Source of the DNA: Gemmatimonadaceae bacterium
Lineage (GTDB): Bacteria; Gemmatimonadota; Gemmatimonadetes; Gemmatimonadales; Gemmatimonadaceae
Length of the DNA: 64,000 bases
Reading direction: 5' to 3'
Assembly: GCA_036003045.1 (NCBI GenBank)
Contig: DASYSS010000015.1
Location: 1 to 64,000 of the forward strand
Shown here: in pieces, positions 26,236 through 38,875 of the stretch
Layout of the letters: every line of letters starts with the position of its first letter
How positions within the stretch are numbered: position 1 is the stretch's first letter
The notes under the pieces: generated by a model
What the model saw: the letters and a program-made list of their open reading frames with translations, nothing else
Told to the model about the DNA's origin: nothing
The model's database searches: none
Program-made: the position numbers and the translations under genes

Positions 26236-27221
26236 TGTCCGCGCAGCGGTCGGTCGACCAGTTCGGGCGGAGCATCGAGTATCTCCGCATCTCCGTCACG
26301 GACCGGTGCAACTTCCGGTGCCTTTACTGCATGCCGCAGGAAGGGCTGGCGTGGCTGCCGAAGTCCGACATCCTCTCGTACGAAGAGATTACAGGGATCG
26401 TCCGCCAGCTCGCGCCGCTCGGTCTGCGCCGGCTGCGCATCACCGGCGGCGAGCCGACCATCCGCCCACAGATCCACGAGTTGGTTCGCATGCTGCGGGC
26501 TGTTCCCGAGATCGAGGACATCGCGATCTCCACGAACGGCGTGCGACTTCCCGAAATTGCTCAGACGCTTCGCGATTGCGGGCTCGACCGGGTGAACATG
26601 AGCGTCGACAGCCTGCGTCCGGAGCGGGTCGCGACGATCGCCCGGCGCAACCTCGGGTTTGATCCGGTTCGCTCGGCGCTGGCCGCGCAGGACGCTGGTC
26701 TCGACCCGATCAAGTTGAACATGGTCGTGATGCGCGGCATCAATGACGACGAGATTGAAGATCTCGCTCGTCTGACGCTCGAGCATGCGTGGCACGTCCG
26801 GTTCATCGAGTTGATGCCGGTCGGCGACATGCGTGAGCTGACCTGGGAGCACATCGTGCCGAGCGACGAGATTCTCGCCCGGCTGAGCGTGGTCGCGCCG
26901 CTCACGCCGGCGTCGGGGCCGGCGCGCGGCAACGGTCCCGCGGCCTACTACAGCTGGCCCGGCGCGGCCGGAACGATCGGCGTCATCACACCGATGACGC
27001 ACACGTACTGCGCGTCGTGCAACAAGGTGCGCCTCACCGCCGACGGCCGTCTTCGCACGTGTCTGTTCGGCGACCACGAAGTGGATTTGCGCACGCCGCT
27101 GCGCGCCGGGCAGCCGCTCGAGCCGATCTTCCGCGACGCGCTCGCCAACAAACCGAAGGAGCACGAGCTGCTTCAGATGCGCGTCGGCGGATTGCGCGCG
27201 CTCTCGCAAGTCGGCGGCTGA
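26235..27221 (+). CDS. moaA: GTP 3',8-cyclase MoaA (radical SAM)
   Basis: 328 residues from ATG 26235. First step of molybdenum cofactor synthesis from GTP. N-terminal radical-SAM cluster CNFRCLYC (C25, C29, C32); GGEPTIRP; C-terminal second [4Fe-4S] site CASC with a third Cys 13 residues later; ends in the family Gly-Gly (QVGG). moaC and mog-type genes are not present here, so the rest of the pathway lies elsewhere. Confidence 0.95.
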   Translation: MSAQRSVDQFGRSIEYLRISVTDRCNFRCLYCMPQEGLAWLPKSDILSYEEITGIVRQLAPLGLRRLRITGGEPTIRPQIHELVRMLRAVPEIEDIAISTNGVRLPEIAQTLRDCGLDRVNMSVDSLRPERVATIARRNLGFDPVRSALAAQDAGLDPIKLNMVVMRGINDDEIEDLARLTLEHAWHVRFIELMPVGDMRELTWEHIVPSDEILARLSVVAPLTPASGPARGNGPAAYYSWPGAAGTIGVITPMTHTYCASCNKVRLTADGRLRTCLFGDHEVDLRTPLRAGQPLEPIFRDALANKPKEHELLQMRVGGLRALSQVGG

Positions 27222-27230
27222 GCGCCGCCG
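27212..27230 (+). terminator. GC hairpin at the end of moaA
   Basis: Stem cggcggc (27212-27218) / gccgccg (27224-27230) with a 5-base loop spanning the stop codon of moaA. No T-run follows until about 27240; weak candidate only. Confidence 0.3.
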
Positions 27231-27290
27231 AGCGGGGCGTCTTAACTTTCGTTGTTGGGTACTCACCTCACAGCGAAATCACTCACTGAC

Positions 27291-28220
27291 ATGGTCAACA
27301 AGATTACGGTCGTCGGCGCCGGGAACGTGGGCGCGACGACCGCGCAGCGTGTGGCGGAGAAAGAGCTGGCGAACACCGTCGTGATGGTCGACGTCGTGGA
27401 GGGAATTCCGCAGGGGAAGGGGCTGGACCAGTGGCAGTCGGCGCCGATCGAGGGCTTCGATTCGCGCATCATCGGCACCAACGGCTACGACGAAACGGCC
27501 GGCTCGGACGTCGTCATCATCACCGCCGGGATCGCGCGCAAACCGGGCATGTCGCGCGACGACCTGCTCAACACCAACGCCGGCATCGTCAAACAAGTCG
27601 CCGAGCAGATCAAGGCGACGTCGCCGAGCGCGATCGTCATCGTCGTCTCGAACCCGCTCGACGTGATGTGCTACGTCGCGAAGGAAGTCACGGGCTTCCC
27701 GCGCGAGCGAGTCATCGGGATGGCGGGCGTGCTCGACACGGCGCGCTATCGCGGGTTTCTCGCCGAAGCGCTCGACGTTTCGGTGCGCGACATCCAGGCG
27801 ATGGTGCTCGGCGGCCACGGCGACACGATGGTGCCGCTCATTTCGTACACGACGGTCAGCGGCATTCCCGTCACGCAGCTCATCGACAAGGCGAAGCTCG
27901 ACGCGATCGTCGACCGCACGCGCAACGGCGGCGCCGAGATCGTGAAGCACTTGAAGACCGGCTCGGCGTATTACGCGCCATCGGCCGGCGCGGTACAGAT
28001 GGCCGAGGCGATCGTCAATGACCAGCGCCGCATTCTTCCCTGCGCGGCGTGGCTCGAGGGCGAGTACGGCATGAAGGGGCTCTTCCTGGGCGTGCCGTGC
28101 AAGCTCGGACGCGGCGGCCTGCAGAAGGTTATCGAGGTCGAGCTCACCGCCGACGAGCGCACCGCGTTGGCCAAGAGCGCCGAAGCGGTCCGGGAACCGA
28201 TGCGCACCGTGAAACTGTAG
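27291..28220 (+). CDS. mdh: Malate dehydrogenase (LDH-like type)
   Basis: 309 residues from ATG 27291 (an in-frame ATG at 27252 adds unconserved residues). Oxidises malate to oxaloacetate with NAD. NAD-binding [16 protein letters not shown]; mobile loop [12 protein letters not shown] whose first Arg fits malate rather than lactate specificity; catalytic His in [11 protein letters not shown]. Followed 27 bases later by sdhC, so consecutive TCA steps are linked. Confidence 0.95.
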   Translation: MVNKITVVGAGNVGATTAQRVAEKELANTVVMVDVVEGIPQGKGLDQWQSAPIEGFDSRIIGTNGYDETAGSDVVIITAGIARKPGMSRDDLLNTNAGIVKQVAEQIKATSPSAIVIVVSNPLDVMCYVAKEVTGFPRERVIGMAGVLDTARYRGFLAEALDVSVRDIQAMVLGGHGDTMVPLISYTTVSGIPVTQLIDKAKLDAIVDRTRNGGAEIVKHLKTGSAYYAPSAGAVQMAEAIVNDQRRILPCAAWLEGEYGMKGLFLGVPCKLGRGGLQKVIEVELTADERTALAKSAEAVREPMRTVKL

Positions 28221-28247
28221 GGTCGTTCAGCCGCCAGCCGGAACGAG

Positions 28248-28928
28248 ATGTCCGTAAGCGCGTTTTATCGTTCGACGATCGGAAAGAAGATCATCATGGG
28301 GGTCACGGGGCTGATCGGCATCGGCTTCGTGATCCTCCATGTCGCCGGCAATCTCCAGGCGTTCCAAGGCGCGGCGAAGTTGAATGCGTACAGCGCGATG
28401 TTGCACGGGCCGCTCAACGAGTTGTTGTGGGTGTTGCGGATCGTGCTCATCGTCGCCGTCGTCTTGCACGTGATGATGGCGTATCAGCTGACGGTGCGCT
28501 CGACGGCCGCGCGGCCCATCGGCTACCAACATCGCGAGCCGCAGGTTTCCACGCTCGCCGCACGCACCATGAAGTGGGGCGGCGTGCTGATCCTCGTCTT
28601 CATCGTATTTCACATTCTGCATTTCACGACCGAGACGTTCGACCCGGGACACGCCGCCGGCATGATCGACGTCCGCGGCGACCACGACGTGTACGGCAAC
28701 ATCGTCGCGAGCTTTCACGTGTGGTGGGTCTCGGCGTTCTACCTGGTGGCGATGATCGCCCTCGGACTGCACCTGTATCACGGCGCGTGGAGCTCGGTCC
28801 GCACACTCGGCTGGGCGAAATCCTCCGAGCATCCGCTTCGCCGCCGCATCGCGCTCGTCGTCGCGGTGGCCGTCTGGCTCGGCTTCAGCCTTCTGCCGCT
28901 CGGCGTCATCGCCGGCGTGATTCATTGA
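28248..28928 (+). CDS. sdhC: Succinate dehydrogenase cytochrome b subunit
   Basis: 226 residues with five predicted membrane helices and scattered His residues ([35 protein letters not shown]) suited to binding two hemes, as in the single-subunit cytochrome b of type B succinate:quinone reductases. It anchors SdhAB in the membrane and passes electrons to quinone (menaquinone likely, by family). Seven bases before sdhA. Confidence 0.93.
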   Translation: MSVSAFYRSTIGKKIIMGVTGLIGIGFVILHVAGNLQAFQGAAKLNAYSAMLHGPLNELLWVLRIVLIVAVVLHVMMAYQLTVRSTAARPIGYQHREPQVSTLAARTMKWGGVLILVFIVFHILHFTTETFDPGHAAGMIDVRGDHDVYGNIVASFHVWWVSAFYLVAMIALGLHLYHGAWSSVRTLGWAKSSEHPLRRRIALVVAVAVWLGFSLLPLGVIAGVIH

Positions 28929-28935
28929 GGCATCG

Positions 28936-30855
<1,920 letters not shown>

Positions 30856-30872
30856 GAGGCGCGCGTCTTTCC

Positions 30873-31646
30873 ATGCACGTAACTCTCTTCGTGTGGCGGC
30901 AGGCCGGCCCCGACGCGTCCGGCGCGATGCAACGCTACGAGACCGACGACGTCAGCCCCGACATGTCGTTCCTCGAGATGCTCGACGTGGTCAACGAAAC
31001 GCTCGTCGGCAAGGGGGAGCAGCCGATCGCCTTCGATCACGATTGCCGCGAGGGCATCTGCGGCTCGTGCGGCATGATGATCAACGGCGTCGCGCACGGG
31101 CCGATGAAGGGCACGGCGACCTGCCAGCTCCACATGCGGAGCTTCGCCGACGGCGCGACGATCCACGTCGAGCCGTGGCGCTCGCGGGCGTTCCCGGTCA
31201 TCAAGGACCTCGTCGTGAATCGCGCCGCCTTCGACCGGATCATCGCCGCGGGCGGGTTCGTCACGGCGCCGACCGGCGCCGCGCAGGACGCCAACAACAT
31301 TCTCGTTCCCAAGCACGAGGCCGACGCCGCGATGGACGCCGCGGCCTGCATCGGCTGCGGAGCGTGCGTCGCCGCTTGCCCGAACGGCTCGGCATCCCTG
31401 TTCACGGCCGCGAAAATTTCGCATCTTGGGCTCCTCCCGCAGGGCCAACCGGAACGCCGGCGTCGCGCGCTTCGGATGGTGGCACAGATGGACGAGGAAG
31501 GCTTCGGGCACTGCACGTTCTACGGCGAATGCCAGGAGGCGTGCCCGAAAGAGATCAGCATCGACACGATCGCGCGGATGAACCGCGATTACATGATCGC
31601 CACGATGTCGCACCGCGATGAGCGCGTGCTCGGAGGGACCGGATGA
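30873..31646 (+). CDS. sdhB: Succinate dehydrogenase iron-sulfur subunit
   Basis: 257 residues from ATG 30873, with a taggagg ribosome-binding site just after sdhA; longer in-frame starts lie within sdhA. Plant-type ferredoxin domain with [2Fe-2S] Cys in [12 protein letters not shown] and a later Cys; C-terminal domain with [15 protein letters not shown] and CQEACPKEI for [4Fe-4S] and [3Fe-4S] clusters. Relays electrons from SdhA to SdhC. Confidence 0.95.
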   Translation: MHVTLFVWRQAGPDASGAMQRYETDDVSPDMSFLEMLDVVNETLVGKGEQPIAFDHDCREGICGSCGMMINGVAHGPMKGTATCQLHMRSFADGATIHVEPWRSRAFPVIKDLVVNRAAFDRIIAAGGFVTAPTGAAQDANNILVPKHEADAAMDAAACIGCGACVAACPNGSASLFTAAKISHLGLLPQGQPERRRRALRMVAQMDEEGFGHCTFYGECQEACPKEISIDTIARMNRDYMIATMSHRDERVLGGTG

Positions 31647-33222
31647 CCGTGACGAGAATTCCGTCGGTGCGAGAGTGGACCGAGAGCGCCCGCACCGAAC
31701 GACCTTAGTCATCGGCGCCGGCCCCGCCGGCCTAACGACCGCGTACCTGCTCGGTAAGGCCGGGCACGACGTGGTCGTCCTCGAGGCGGACCGCGACTAC
31801 GTCGGCGGCCTTTCGAGAACCGTCGCGTACAAGGGTTTCCGCTTCGACATCGGGGGGCACCGCTTCTTCTCCAAGTCGCCGGAGGTCGAGGCGCTGTGGA
31901 CCGAGCTTCTCGGCCACGAGATGCTCGAGCGTCCGCGGCTCTCGCGGATCTACTACAACGGCAAGTTCTTCGCGTATCCCGTGCGCGCCGGGAACGCCCT
32001 CAGAAACCTCGGCCCGGTCGAGGCGGCGCTGTGCGCGCTCTCGTACCTCAAGGCCAGCCTCTTTCCCGTGAAAGACCCGCGCTCGTTCGAGGACTGGGTC
32101 TCGAATCAGTTTGGCTGGCGGCTGTATCGCATGTTCTTCAAGACCTACACCGAGAAGGTGTGGGGCATGAAGTGCAGCGAGATCTCCGCCGACTGGGCGG
32201 CGCAGCGCATCAAGGGCCTTTCGATGGCGACGACGATTCGCCGCGCGATATTCCGGCGCGAAAACGGCGACAACTCGGTTCGAACGCTCATCGAGTCGTT
32301 CCGCTATCCGCGGCTCGGCCCCGGCATGATGTGGGAGGCCTGCCGCGACGCGATCGTCGCGCAGGGAGGGGGAAACGCGGTGCTCATGGGACGCCGCGTC
32401 GTGCGGTGCCGGTTCGACGCCGGCGAAGGCGCTTGGGAAGTCACGGCGCGCACCGACGCCGGCGCCGAGGAGGTATTTCGCGCGAGCGACGTCGTGTCGT
32501 CGGCGCCGATGCGCGAGATCGTCGAATCGATCGAACCACCCGCGCCGGCGGCCGCGCGCGAGGCGGCGCGCGGACTGCGATACCGCGACTTCATGGCCGT
32601 CGCGTTGATCATGAAAGAGCGGGCGAATCTTCCCGACAACTGGATTTACGTCCACGATCCGTCGGTGCGCGTCGGGCGCATTCAGATTTTCAAATCCTGG
32701 TCGCCCGACCTCGTCCCGGACCCGTCGCTCTGCTGTTTCGGTATGGAGTACTTCTGCTTCGAGGGCGACGAGCTTTGGTCGAAGCCCGACGCGGAGGTCA
32801 TCGCCGCGGCGACGGACGAGTTGGCGCGCATCGGTCTCGGTCGACACGAAGACGTCGTGGACGGTTGCGTGGTCCGCGCTCGGAAGGCGTATCCCGTATA
32901 CGACGGCGACTACGCGGACCGCGTGGCTCGGATCCGCCGCGAGATTGCTCATTCATATCCCGGGATGCACTTTGTCGGGCGCAACGGGATGCACAAGTAC
33001 AACAATCAAGATCACGCGATGATGACCGGGATGTTGACGGCGCGAAACATCATCGCGGGCACGACGCTCTACGACGTGTGGGCGGTGAACGAGGAAGCCG
33101 AGTACCTGGAAGCAGCCACTCTCGGAGGGGCCACAGGTGAAAGACTCGTTCCGCAAGCGATCCGCGCACGACCGCTCGCCGAGGGAAAAGAGAGCGGCGC
33201 AGGGAAGGCGGGCGGCGCGTAA
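31618..33222 (+). CDS. FAD-dependent oxidoreductase of the UDP-galactopyranose mutase / amine oxidase type
   Basis: 534 residues from ATG 31618, overlapping sdhB by 29 bases; GTG 31675 is an equally possible start. Dinucleotide-binding [21 protein letters not shown], then [14 protein letters not shown] and [15 protein letters not shown], a signature of this family. The middle carries [14 protein letters not shown], and the end has [19 protein letters not shown]. Related proteins often sit in polysaccharide loci and are annotated as UDP-galactopyranose mutase or protoporphyrinogen-oxidase-like, but the substrate is unknown. The following gene encodes a membrane glycosyltransferase, which favours a glycan role. 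Confidence 0.8.
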   Translation: MSACSEGPDDRDENSVGARVDRERPHRTTLVIGAGPAGLTTAYLLGKAGHDVVVLEADRDYVGGLSRTVAYKGFRFDIGGHRFFSKSPEVEALWTELLGHEMLERPRLSRIYYNGKFFAYPVRAGNALRNLGPVEAALCALSYLKASLFPVKDPRSFEDWVSNQFGWRLYRMFFKTYTEKVWGMKCSEISADWAAQRIKGLSMATTIRRAIFRRENGDNSVRTLIESFRYPRLGPGMMWEACRDAIVAQGGGNAVLMGRRVVRCRFDAGEGAWEVTARTDAGAEEVFRASDVVSSAPMREIVESIEPPAPAAAREAARGLRYRDFMAVALIMKERANLPDNWIYVHDPSVRVGRIQIFKSWSPDLVPDPSLCCFGMEYFCFEGDELWSKPDAEVIAAATDELARIGLGRHEDVVDGCVVRARKAYPVYDGDYADRVARIRREIAHSYPGMHFVGRNGMHKYNNQDHAMMTGMLTARNIIAGTTLYDVWAVNEEAEYLEAATLGGATGERLVPQAIRARPLAEGKESGAGKAGGA

Positions 33223-35254
33223 GCGCCGGCGCGACGACGCGGCCGCCTCGCTCGGCGGCGGGTCCACTCTCGCGCGTGCGAGCGCCGCCTTGCTCGCCGT
33301 CGCCTGCGTCGCGCCGTTCGCGCTCACGGGAAGTCGTTACCCCGACGAGGTCCTTGCCTACTGGCTGTTCGGTGGACTCGTCGTGGCGGCCGTGTTCGTC
33401 GGTGCGGCGCTGACCGGCGGCGACCGCGAGGTCGATCTTCCCGCGTGGGCCGGCCGGGTCCTCACACGCGCACGGCCCGTCGTCTTCGGTGTCATCGTCG
33501 CCGCGGCGGCGACGGGGCTCAGTCTCTTCTTCGCTCGATTTGCATTCGAGAAATCGGCGAGCACGCCCGACGAAATCGCCCAGCTCTGGCAGGCGAAGAT
33601 TCTCATGCACGGGCATCTCTCGCTGCCCGTCGATCCGAACCGCGAGTTTTTTGGATTGGAAACGGTGGTGGACGTCGGCCGATGGTACTCGCAGTTTCCG
33701 ATCGGCGGACCGCTCGCGATGGTTCCCGGCGCGCTCGTCGGCGCGCCGTGGCTCGTGAATCCGGTGCTCCTCGGCGCCGCGACGCTGCTCCTGTATTGGT
33801 TCGCGCGGCGAGCGTACGGCGAGATGCAGGGGCGCGCGATCGCGGCGCTCTTCGTCGCGGCGCCGATGGTGCTCATTCTGGCTGGAACGTGGATGAACCA
33901 CGTTCCGGTCCTCTGTCTGACGGCGGCGGCGCTCGCGCTGTTGGTCGCGTGGGATGGCGCGACGTCGCCCACGCGCTCCTTGTGGCTGGCCGTCGCCATC
34001 GGCGGCGTGCTCGGGCTCATCGCGACCATCCGCCCGCTCGACGCGGTGGCCGTCGCGCTCGCGGTCGGCCTCTTTCAAGTTTCCGTCGCCTGGACGCGGC
34101 CCGCGAAGTGGCGCGACGTGCCGGGGCAGATCGGCGGAGGCATTCTCGGCGCGATGCCGTTGCTCGTCGCGAATCACGCGACGACGGGCAGCATGTGGCG
34201 ATTCGGCTACGACGTGTTGTGGGGAGCGGGACACCGCATGGGCTTTCACGCCGATCCGTACGGAAACACGCACACGCTCGCCCACGGGCTCGATCTGACG
34301 ACGTCGTATCTCGGCGAATTGAACGTGTTCCTGCTCGCGTGGCCGGTGCCGGCCATGCTGATTCTGATCGTCGCGCTGTTCGCGATGCGTCGACTGTCGC
34401 GATGGGACGGGCTGATGCTCGCCGTCGTCGGCATGCAGCTCGCCGCGTACACCGCGTACTGGGGAGAAGGCGAGTTCCTCGGCCCGCGGTTTCTCTACAC
34501 GGCGATGCCGGCGCTCGTCGTCCTCGTCGCGCGGACGCCGTTCGTGCTCGCCGAACGATTCGATCGCCGGATGTTGCGCGGAACCGTCGGGGCGATATTC
34601 GCCTGTCTGGCGATCGCGTGGCTCATCCCGCGGCTGCCGTTCAGCGTGCTCGGCCTCGCGGCGCAGGCGCGTAGCGCGCGACAGACACTCAAGGTGGACA
34701 TCGCCGGCGCGGTGAAGGAAGCAAACGCGCACCACGCGCTCGTGTTTCTCCGCGAGCCCTTCACGATGCGCCTGGCGCGCCGCCTCTGGGGGATCGGCAT
34801 GACGCGAAGCGACGCCGCGCAACTCATCGCTCGCAGCGACGCGTGTTCGATCCTCACCGCGCTCCGGCGCGTCGAGGACGACTCGGTCGCGCTCGACACA
34901 CGCGCAGCGCGCGTCCGTGCGGCGGTCATCCCGCTGCCGCGTTCGCGCGAACCCGAACAACAGGGCTCGAGCGCCGGGCCCCAGGTGCGTCTCGCGTCCC
35001 GCGCCTCGCTCACGCCAGAGTGCCAGGCCGAGCTGGATGGAGACCGAAAGTGGGGCGGAGCGCCGTTCGGCCCGGCGCTGCCGCTCGAGGAGATCGGGGC
35101 CGACGGCCGCATCGGCGGCGACGTCGTCTATGCGGCCGACCTCGGCGCCCGGAACGAGGCCCTCCGCGCGCGGTTCGGCGACCGACGTTGGTATCGTCTT
35201 TCGCTGCACCCGGTGGGGCGCGGGAGACTCCGGGCGACGGTCTCGCCATATTAA
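33137..35254 (+). CDS. Membrane glycosyltransferase-like protein (GT-C type)
   Basis: 705 residues from GTG 33137, with ggagg 8 bases upstream and an 86-base overlap with the flavoprotein gene. About ten or more hydrophobic helices follow a very basic N-terminus (1-35). An acidic pair, TPDE (D145, E146), lies in a loop after the third helix, where GT-C mannosyl/arabinosyl transferases have their catalytic Asp-Glu. The C-terminal 170 residues are soluble. Probably moves a lipid-linked sugar to an acceptor outside the inner membrane; family assignment is from topology and the DE motif only. Confidence 0.6.
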   Translation: MKDSFRKRSAHDRSPREKRAAQGRRAARKRRRDDAAASLGGGSTLARASAALLAVACVAPFALTGSRYPDEVLAYWLFGGLVVAAVFVGAALTGGDREVDLPAWAGRVLTRARPVVFGVIVAAAATGLSLFFARFAFEKSASTPDEIAQLWQAKILMHGHLSLPVDPNREFFGLETVVDVGRWYSQFPIGGPLAMVPGALVGAPWLVNPVLLGAATLLLYWFARRAYGEMQGRAIAALFVAAPMVLILAGTWMNHVPVLCLTAAALALLVAWDGATSPTRSLWLAVAIGGVLGLIATIRPLDAVAVALAVGLFQVSVAWTRPAKWRDVPGQIGGGILGAMPLLVANHATTGSMWRFGYDVLWGAGHRMGFHADPYGNTHTLAHGLDLTTSYLGELNVFLLAWPVPAMLILIVALFAMRRLSRWDGLMLAVVGMQLAAYTAYWGEGEFLGPRFLYTAMPALVVLVARTPFVLAERFDRRMLRGTVGAIFACLAIAWLIPRLPFSVLGLAAQARSARQTLKVDIAGAVKEANAHHALVFLREPFTMRLARRLWGIGMTRSDAAQLIARSDACSILTALRRVEDDSVALDTRAARVRAAVIPLPRSREPEQQGSSAGPQVRLASRASLTPECQAELDGDRKWGGAPFGPALPLEEIGADGRIGGDVVYAADLGARNEALRARFGDRRWYRLSLHPVGRGRLRATVSPY

Positions 35255-35295
35255 AGACCGTCGCGGCGGGTGAGAGCGGGCGTTTCGACGCTCGT

Positions 35296-35320
35296 GAACC
35301 TTTTGCGCGCGCGGCCGTAA
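35296..35320 (+). promoter_or_regulatory. Possible ECF-sigma promoter for the Met/His-rich secreted protein
   Basis: GAACC (35296-35300) in a gaacctttt context, 15-base spacer, CGTAA (35316-35320), 39 bases before the start codon. GAAC...CGT is the general pattern of extracytoplasmic-function sigma promoters. Confidence 0.4.
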
Positions 35321-35358
35321 GACAGGGAGAACCCCTCGGAACAGGGAGCTTTTCCGTG

Positions 35359-36270
35359 ATGTCATCGACTCGATTCGCCGCCTTGCGCGCCATCGGCTTC
35401 GCCGTGGTCGTCTCTTCCGCTGCTGCGCCGGCCCTCGCACAAATGTCCGGTCACGACATGGCCGCCATGGATCACTCCACGGCCGTGTCGTCCAAGGCGC
35501 AGAAGGAAATCGCCGGCGTCGCCAAGGCTACCAGCTCGCTCGGCACGTCGGCCGCGGCGACGAGCGCGGGCTACCAGCCGGTGTTCGGCTGGATACCGAC
35601 GATGGGCGTGCACTGGGTCGACCGGTCGCGCATGGTCAAGGACAAGCAGAGCGACGTCACCGCACCGGACAATCTGATGTTTTCAAGAATCGGCGGAAAA
35701 GACTCGCTGGTCGGTGCGGCGTGGGCGTACTTCGCCCCGGTCGCCGATTCGACGCGGCCGCACTTGTTCGACGGCTCGCCGCCGTGGCACGAGCATCAGA
35801 ACCTCGCGCCGCCGGGACAGACGCTCGTGATGTTGCACGTGTGGTTCGTGCCGTCGCCCGACGGGCCGTTCGCGGGGACGAACCCAAACCTCCCGTTCTG
35901 GGCCGCGGGGCTCGACGCGCCCGACGCGTCGCGCATGCGCGATGCTGCGTTCAGCTCGCGCGTGCGTCGCGCGTCGTTGGCGCTGTCCGAGGTGATCGAC
36001 ACGGCCGCGATCTTCGCCAATCTCGAGTCGCGCCCCGCGGTGCGCGCCGTGCTCGTCGCGCGACGCGATTCGGTGCGAGCGCTGATCCCGCAGTTGCTCG
36101 CCGCGGAGAAGGCGAAGAATTCAGCGGAATGGGATCGCGTCGCCGAGCGTTTGGCCGCGCAGTGGGACGCGATGCAGACCGCGTACTACGACAGCGCCCT
36201 CACGCCGGCGGGAAAGGAGCGGATGGAGCGATTCGTCGCGATGCTCATGGGTCAGCACGGAGAGCGGTAG
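35359..36270 (+). CDS. Secreted Met/His-rich protein of unknown function
   Basis: 303 residues from ATG 35359; the frame is open for 500 bases upstream, but only as a shadow of the preceding gene. Signal peptide at residues 1-28 ending ALAQ. The mature start MSGHDMAAMDHST is rich in Met and His, as in copper-binding segments. Then comes FGWIPTMGVHWVDRSRM and an extended domain with PPWHEHQNLAPPGQT; the last 90 residues are helical. I do not recognise the family with confidence. Periplasmic or outer-membrane-associated location is likely. Convergent with dcd. Confidence 0.7.
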   Translation: MSSTRFAALRAIGFAVVVSSAAAPALAQMSGHDMAAMDHSTAVSSKAQKEIAGVAKATSSLGTSAAATSAGYQPVFGWIPTMGVHWVDRSRMVKDKQSDVTAPDNLMFSRIGGKDSLVGAAWAYFAPVADSTRPHLFDGSPPWHEHQNLAPPGQTLVMLHVWFVPSPDGPFAGTNPNLPFWAAGLDAPDASRMRDAAFSSRVRRASLALSEVIDTAAIFANLESRPAVRAVLVARRDSVRALIPQLLAAEKAKNSAEWDRVAERLAAQWDAMQTAYYDSALTPAGKERMERFVAMLMGQHGER

Positions 36271-36277
36271 GCCCGTA

Positions 36278-36328
36278 AGCCGGTAAGCCGGGAGGCCGGT
36301 ACGACAGACTCCGGTCCACCGGTCCACC
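36278..36328. repeat. Octamer repeats in the convergent gap before dcd
   Basis: 36278-36301 holds three 8-base units (agccggta, agccggga, ggccggta); 36311-36328 (ccggtccaccggtccacc) is the reverse complement of the ACCGGTGG array seen at 13059-13087. It fills the gap between two convergent genes and touches the dcd stop. Confidence 0.75.
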
Positions 36329-36882
36329 TACAACTTCGGCAGCGTCACTCCGACCTGGCTCTGGTATTTTCCGCCCTTGTCCTTGTACGAGACTTCCGGC
36401 TCCTCTTCGCCGCGGAAGAAGAGCACCTGCGCGATGCCTTCGTTCGCGTAGATCTTGGCGGGCAGGGGCGTGGTGTTCGAGATCTCGAGCGTCACAAAGC
36501 CTTCCCACTCGGGCTCGAAGGGCGTGACGTTCGTGATGATCCCGCAGCGCGCGTAGGTCGACTTGCCGACCGTGACCGTGAGAATGTTTCGCGGGATCCT
36601 GAAATACTCCACCGAGCGCGCCAGTGCGAACGAGTTCGGCGGAACGATGCAGATGTCGCCCTCGAACTCGACGAACGATTTCGGGTCGAACGCCTTGGGA
36701 TCCACGATCGAGCTCAGGACGTTCGTGAAGATCCTGAACTCGCGCGCCACGCGCATGTCGTAGCCGTACGAGCTGACGCCGTACGAGACGACCCCTTGAC
36801 GCACCTGACGGCCTTCGAAGGGCTCGATCATGCGGTGCTCGTGGGCCATGCGGGTGATCCAGCGGTCCGACATGATCGTCAT
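36328..36882 (-). CDS. dcd: dCTP deaminase
   Basis: 184 residues; MSDRWITRM starting at 36870 is an alternative start. Converts dCTP to dUTP, feeding dTMP synthesis, or in the bifunctional form straight to dUMP. Features: [11 protein letters not shown], the nucleotide-binding [28 protein letters not shown] with the catalytic Glu, and a C-terminal KYQSQVG that closes over the substrate. Only minus-strand gene between 4 kb and 58 kb; divergent from the nuo operon. Confidence 0.93.
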   Translation of the reverse strand: MTIMSDRWITRMAHEHRMIEPFEGRQVRQGVVSYGVSSYGYDMRVAREFRIFTNVLSSIVDPKAFDPKSFVEFEGDICIVPPNSFALARSVEYFRIPRNILTVTVGKSTYARCGIITNVTPFEPEWEGFVTLEISNTTPLPAKIYANEGIAQVLFFRGEEEPEVSYKDKGGKYQSQVGVTLPKL

Positions 36883-37014
36883 CGGGCGGGCATCCGGTCG
36901 AAGTGGTTGAGCTCGGGAGTCGTACGGGTCGGGGGTCGGGGAAGCGCGCGGGCAAACACAGCCGCGGCGCGCGGAAGTCTATTCGCGCTCGTTCACCGCG
37001 CCAAGCGCGGCGCG

Positions 37015-37039
37015 CCACGCCACGCCACGCCACGCCACG
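37015..37039. repeat. Five tandem CCACG units upstream of nuoA
   Basis: Perfect pentanucleotide repeat (CCACG)5 in the 269-base divergent region between dcd and nuoA, about 40 bases upstream of the candidate nuo promoter. Confidence 0.9.
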
Positions 37040-37078
37040 AAATGCCGAGCAACGTGTCGTGCACGGATGTGCGCGCCG

Positions 37079-37105
37079 TTGACCCACTCTCAGACGACGG
37101 ATAAC
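37079..37105 (+). promoter_or_regulatory. Candidate promoter of the nuo operon
   Basis: TTGACC (37079-37084) and GATAAC (37100-37105), 15-base spacer, 46 bases before nuoA. Resembles the HU-gene promoter (TTGACA/GATAAG). Spacer is short, so an alternative -10 one or two bases later is possible. Confidence 0.45.
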
Positions 37106-37151
37106 TTTCCGCGGCTGGACTTAGTGAAAGTTTTCACGAAGTGGGAGATCG

Positions 37152-37556
37152 ATGCTTCGTACGTACTTCCCAGTCCTGCTCTTACTCGGCTTCGTCATCG
37201 CGAACGCGGTGCTGATGCTGGGCCTCTCCCACCTCACTCTTCGTCCGCGGCCCACTCCGGTCAAGCAGACCCCGTACGAGTCGGGAATGCCGCCCCTCGG
37301 CGACGCGCACGAGCGCTTCTCCGTGAAGTTCTACATGGTGGCGGTGCTCTTCATCATCTTCGACATCGAAACGGTCTTCATGATTCCGTGGGGCGCGTAC
37401 TTCCGCCAACTGTCGTGCACGGTTCCACTCGCCGACAACGCGTGCCCGGCGGGGCACGTCTCGTTGTTCGGCCTCGCTGAGATGATCGTGTTCATGATCA
37501 TCCTGCTCGTGGGCTTCGTGTACGTGTGGAAGAAAGGAGCGCTGCAATGGGATTGA
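37152..37556 (+). CDS. nuoA: NADH-quinone oxidoreductase subunit A
   Basis: 134 residues, three membrane helices. Contains the conserved loop [20 protein letters not shown] and the acidic [13 protein letters not shown] in the second helix. Part of the membrane arm of complex I near the quinone site. First gene of a complete nuoA-N operon. Confidence 0.95.
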   Translation: MLRTYFPVLLLLGFVIANAVLMLGLSHLTLRPRPTPVKQTPYESGMPPLGDAHERFSVKFYMVAVLFIIFDIETVFMIPWGAYFRQLSCTVPLADNACPAGHVSLFGLAEMIVFMIILLVGFVYVWKKGALQWD

Positions 37557-38167
37557 GTCCGCGTCCCGAACCCAAGTTGATCCAGACCACCAGCGAAGAG
37601 CCGTGGGTCACCACGCGTCTGGATGCGTTCATCAACTGGGGTCGTAAAAACTCGCTTTGGCCGATGCCGTTCGGCACCGCGTGCTGCGCGATCGAATTCA
37701 TGGCGACCGCGGCGAGCAAGTACGACCTCGCGCGATTCGGCATGGAGCGGCAGGCCTTCTCGCCCCGCCAAGCCGACCTCTTGATCTGCGCCGGACGCGT
37801 GCCGTTCAAGCTCGCGCCGGTGCTGCGGCGAATCTGGCAGCAGATGCCGCAGCCCAAGTGGTGCATCTCGATGGGCGCGTGCGCGTCGAGCGGGGGCATG
37901 TTCGACAACTACGCGGTGGTCCAGGGCATCGACACGATCATCCCGGTCGACGTCTACGTCCCGGGCTGCCCGCCGAGGCCGGAAGGGCTCCTCTACGGCA
38001 TCATGATGCTGCAGAAGAAAGTGGAAAAGGAGCGCATGGCCGATCGCTCGCTGCGCGACGAGATGGAGCCGGATCCGGAAAGCCAACTGTTCATCGCCCC
38101 GTCGGAGATCGACGAGGTGTCCGAGCCGTTCGGCAACTCGGTTCAACAGACGCGATCCGGCCTGTGA
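37547..38167 (+). CDS. nuoB: NADH-quinone oxidoreductase subunit B
   Basis: 206 residues from ATG 37547, with an aaggag site upstream; overlaps nuoA by 10 bases. Holds the N2 [4Fe-4S] cluster next to the quinone: tandem Cys in [10 protein letters not shown], then MGACASSGG and PGCPPRPE. The C-terminal extension after residue 165 is poorly conserved. Confidence 0.96.
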   Translation: MGLSPRPEPKLIQTTSEEPWVTTRLDAFINWGRKNSLWPMPFGTACCAIEFMATAASKYDLARFGMERQAFSPRQADLLICAGRVPFKLAPVLRRIWQQMPQPKWCISMGACASSGGMFDNYAVVQGIDTIIPVDVYVPGCPPRPEGLLYGIMMLQKKVEKERMADRSLRDEMEPDPESQLFIAPSEIDEVSEPFGNSVQQTRSGL

Positions 38168-38874
38168 GCGGAAACGGTTCCTTCAAGCCGGTCGTGGCTG
38201 GAAGCGCGCTCGTCGCCGGAGCGCCCTCGCCGACGACGCCGCGCAAGGTCGCCCGCACCGGCACGCATCCGAATCCGTCGGCCGACGCGGCGCGCGCGCA
38301 ATTCGGCGACGTCGTCACGCGTGTCGACGTCGTGTGGGGTGAGACGACGGTCGTCGTCGACCAGTCGAGCGTCCACGACGTCATCCAGTGGCTGCACGAC
38401 GACGAAGGGCAGCGCTACGACTACCTCTCGGACGTCACCGCGGTGGAGTACCGGGATCTCGAGCGGCCGCTCGAAGTCGTGTGGCATCTGCGGTCGCTGC
38501 CGTTTCGCCGCTTTCTCCGCGTGAAGGTGGCGATTCCTCGCGGCGCGACGTTGGCCGTGCCCAGCGTGTGGGACGTGTACAAATCCGCCGATTGGCTCGA
38601 GCGCGAGTGCTACGACATGTTCGGCATCGAGTTCACCGGCCACCCGGACCTGCGCCGCATCCTGATGTGGGAGCAGTACAAGGAAGGGTATCCGTTGCGA
38701 AAGGACTTCCCGCTGCGCGGCCGGTTCAGCCGCTCGGAACAGCTTCGCCAGGCGCTGGCGGCGAACCCGGAAGCGCGCTACTCGAAGGACGAGCTGACCA
38801 TCGCGCAGGCGCTCGAAGATCTGCCGGCCGACATGCGGCGGCGTCTCACGTCCGGCGAGCGGACGGGCGAGTAA
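38164..38874 (+). CDS. nuoC: NADH-quinone oxidoreductase subunit C
   Basis: 236 residues from GTG 38164, overlapping nuoB by four bases (GTGA). After a variable Ala/Pro-rich N-terminus of about 45 residues comes the 30-kDa-subunit domain with [22 protein letters not shown] and [10 protein letters not shown]. Peripheral arm subunit that packs against NuoD; not fused to nuoD as in E. coli. Confidence 0.95.
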   Translation: MSGNGSFKPVVAGSALVAGAPSPTTPRKVARTGTHPNPSADAARAQFGDVVTRVDVVWGETTVVVDQSSVHDVIQWLHDDEGQRYDYLSDVTAVEYRDLERPLEVVWHLRSLPFRRFLRVKVAIPRGATLAVPSVWDVYKSADWLERECYDMFGIEFTGHPDLRRILMWEQYKEGYPLRKDFPLRGRFSRSEQLRQALAANPEARYSKDELTIAQALEDLPADMRRRLTSGERTGE

Positions 38875-38875
38875 G

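Noticed and set aside
33050-35440. Antisense open frame of 796 codons opposite the GT-C gene
   Set aside because: Extremely Arg/Glu-rich without any motif; the plus-strand gene has clear membrane helices and a good start.
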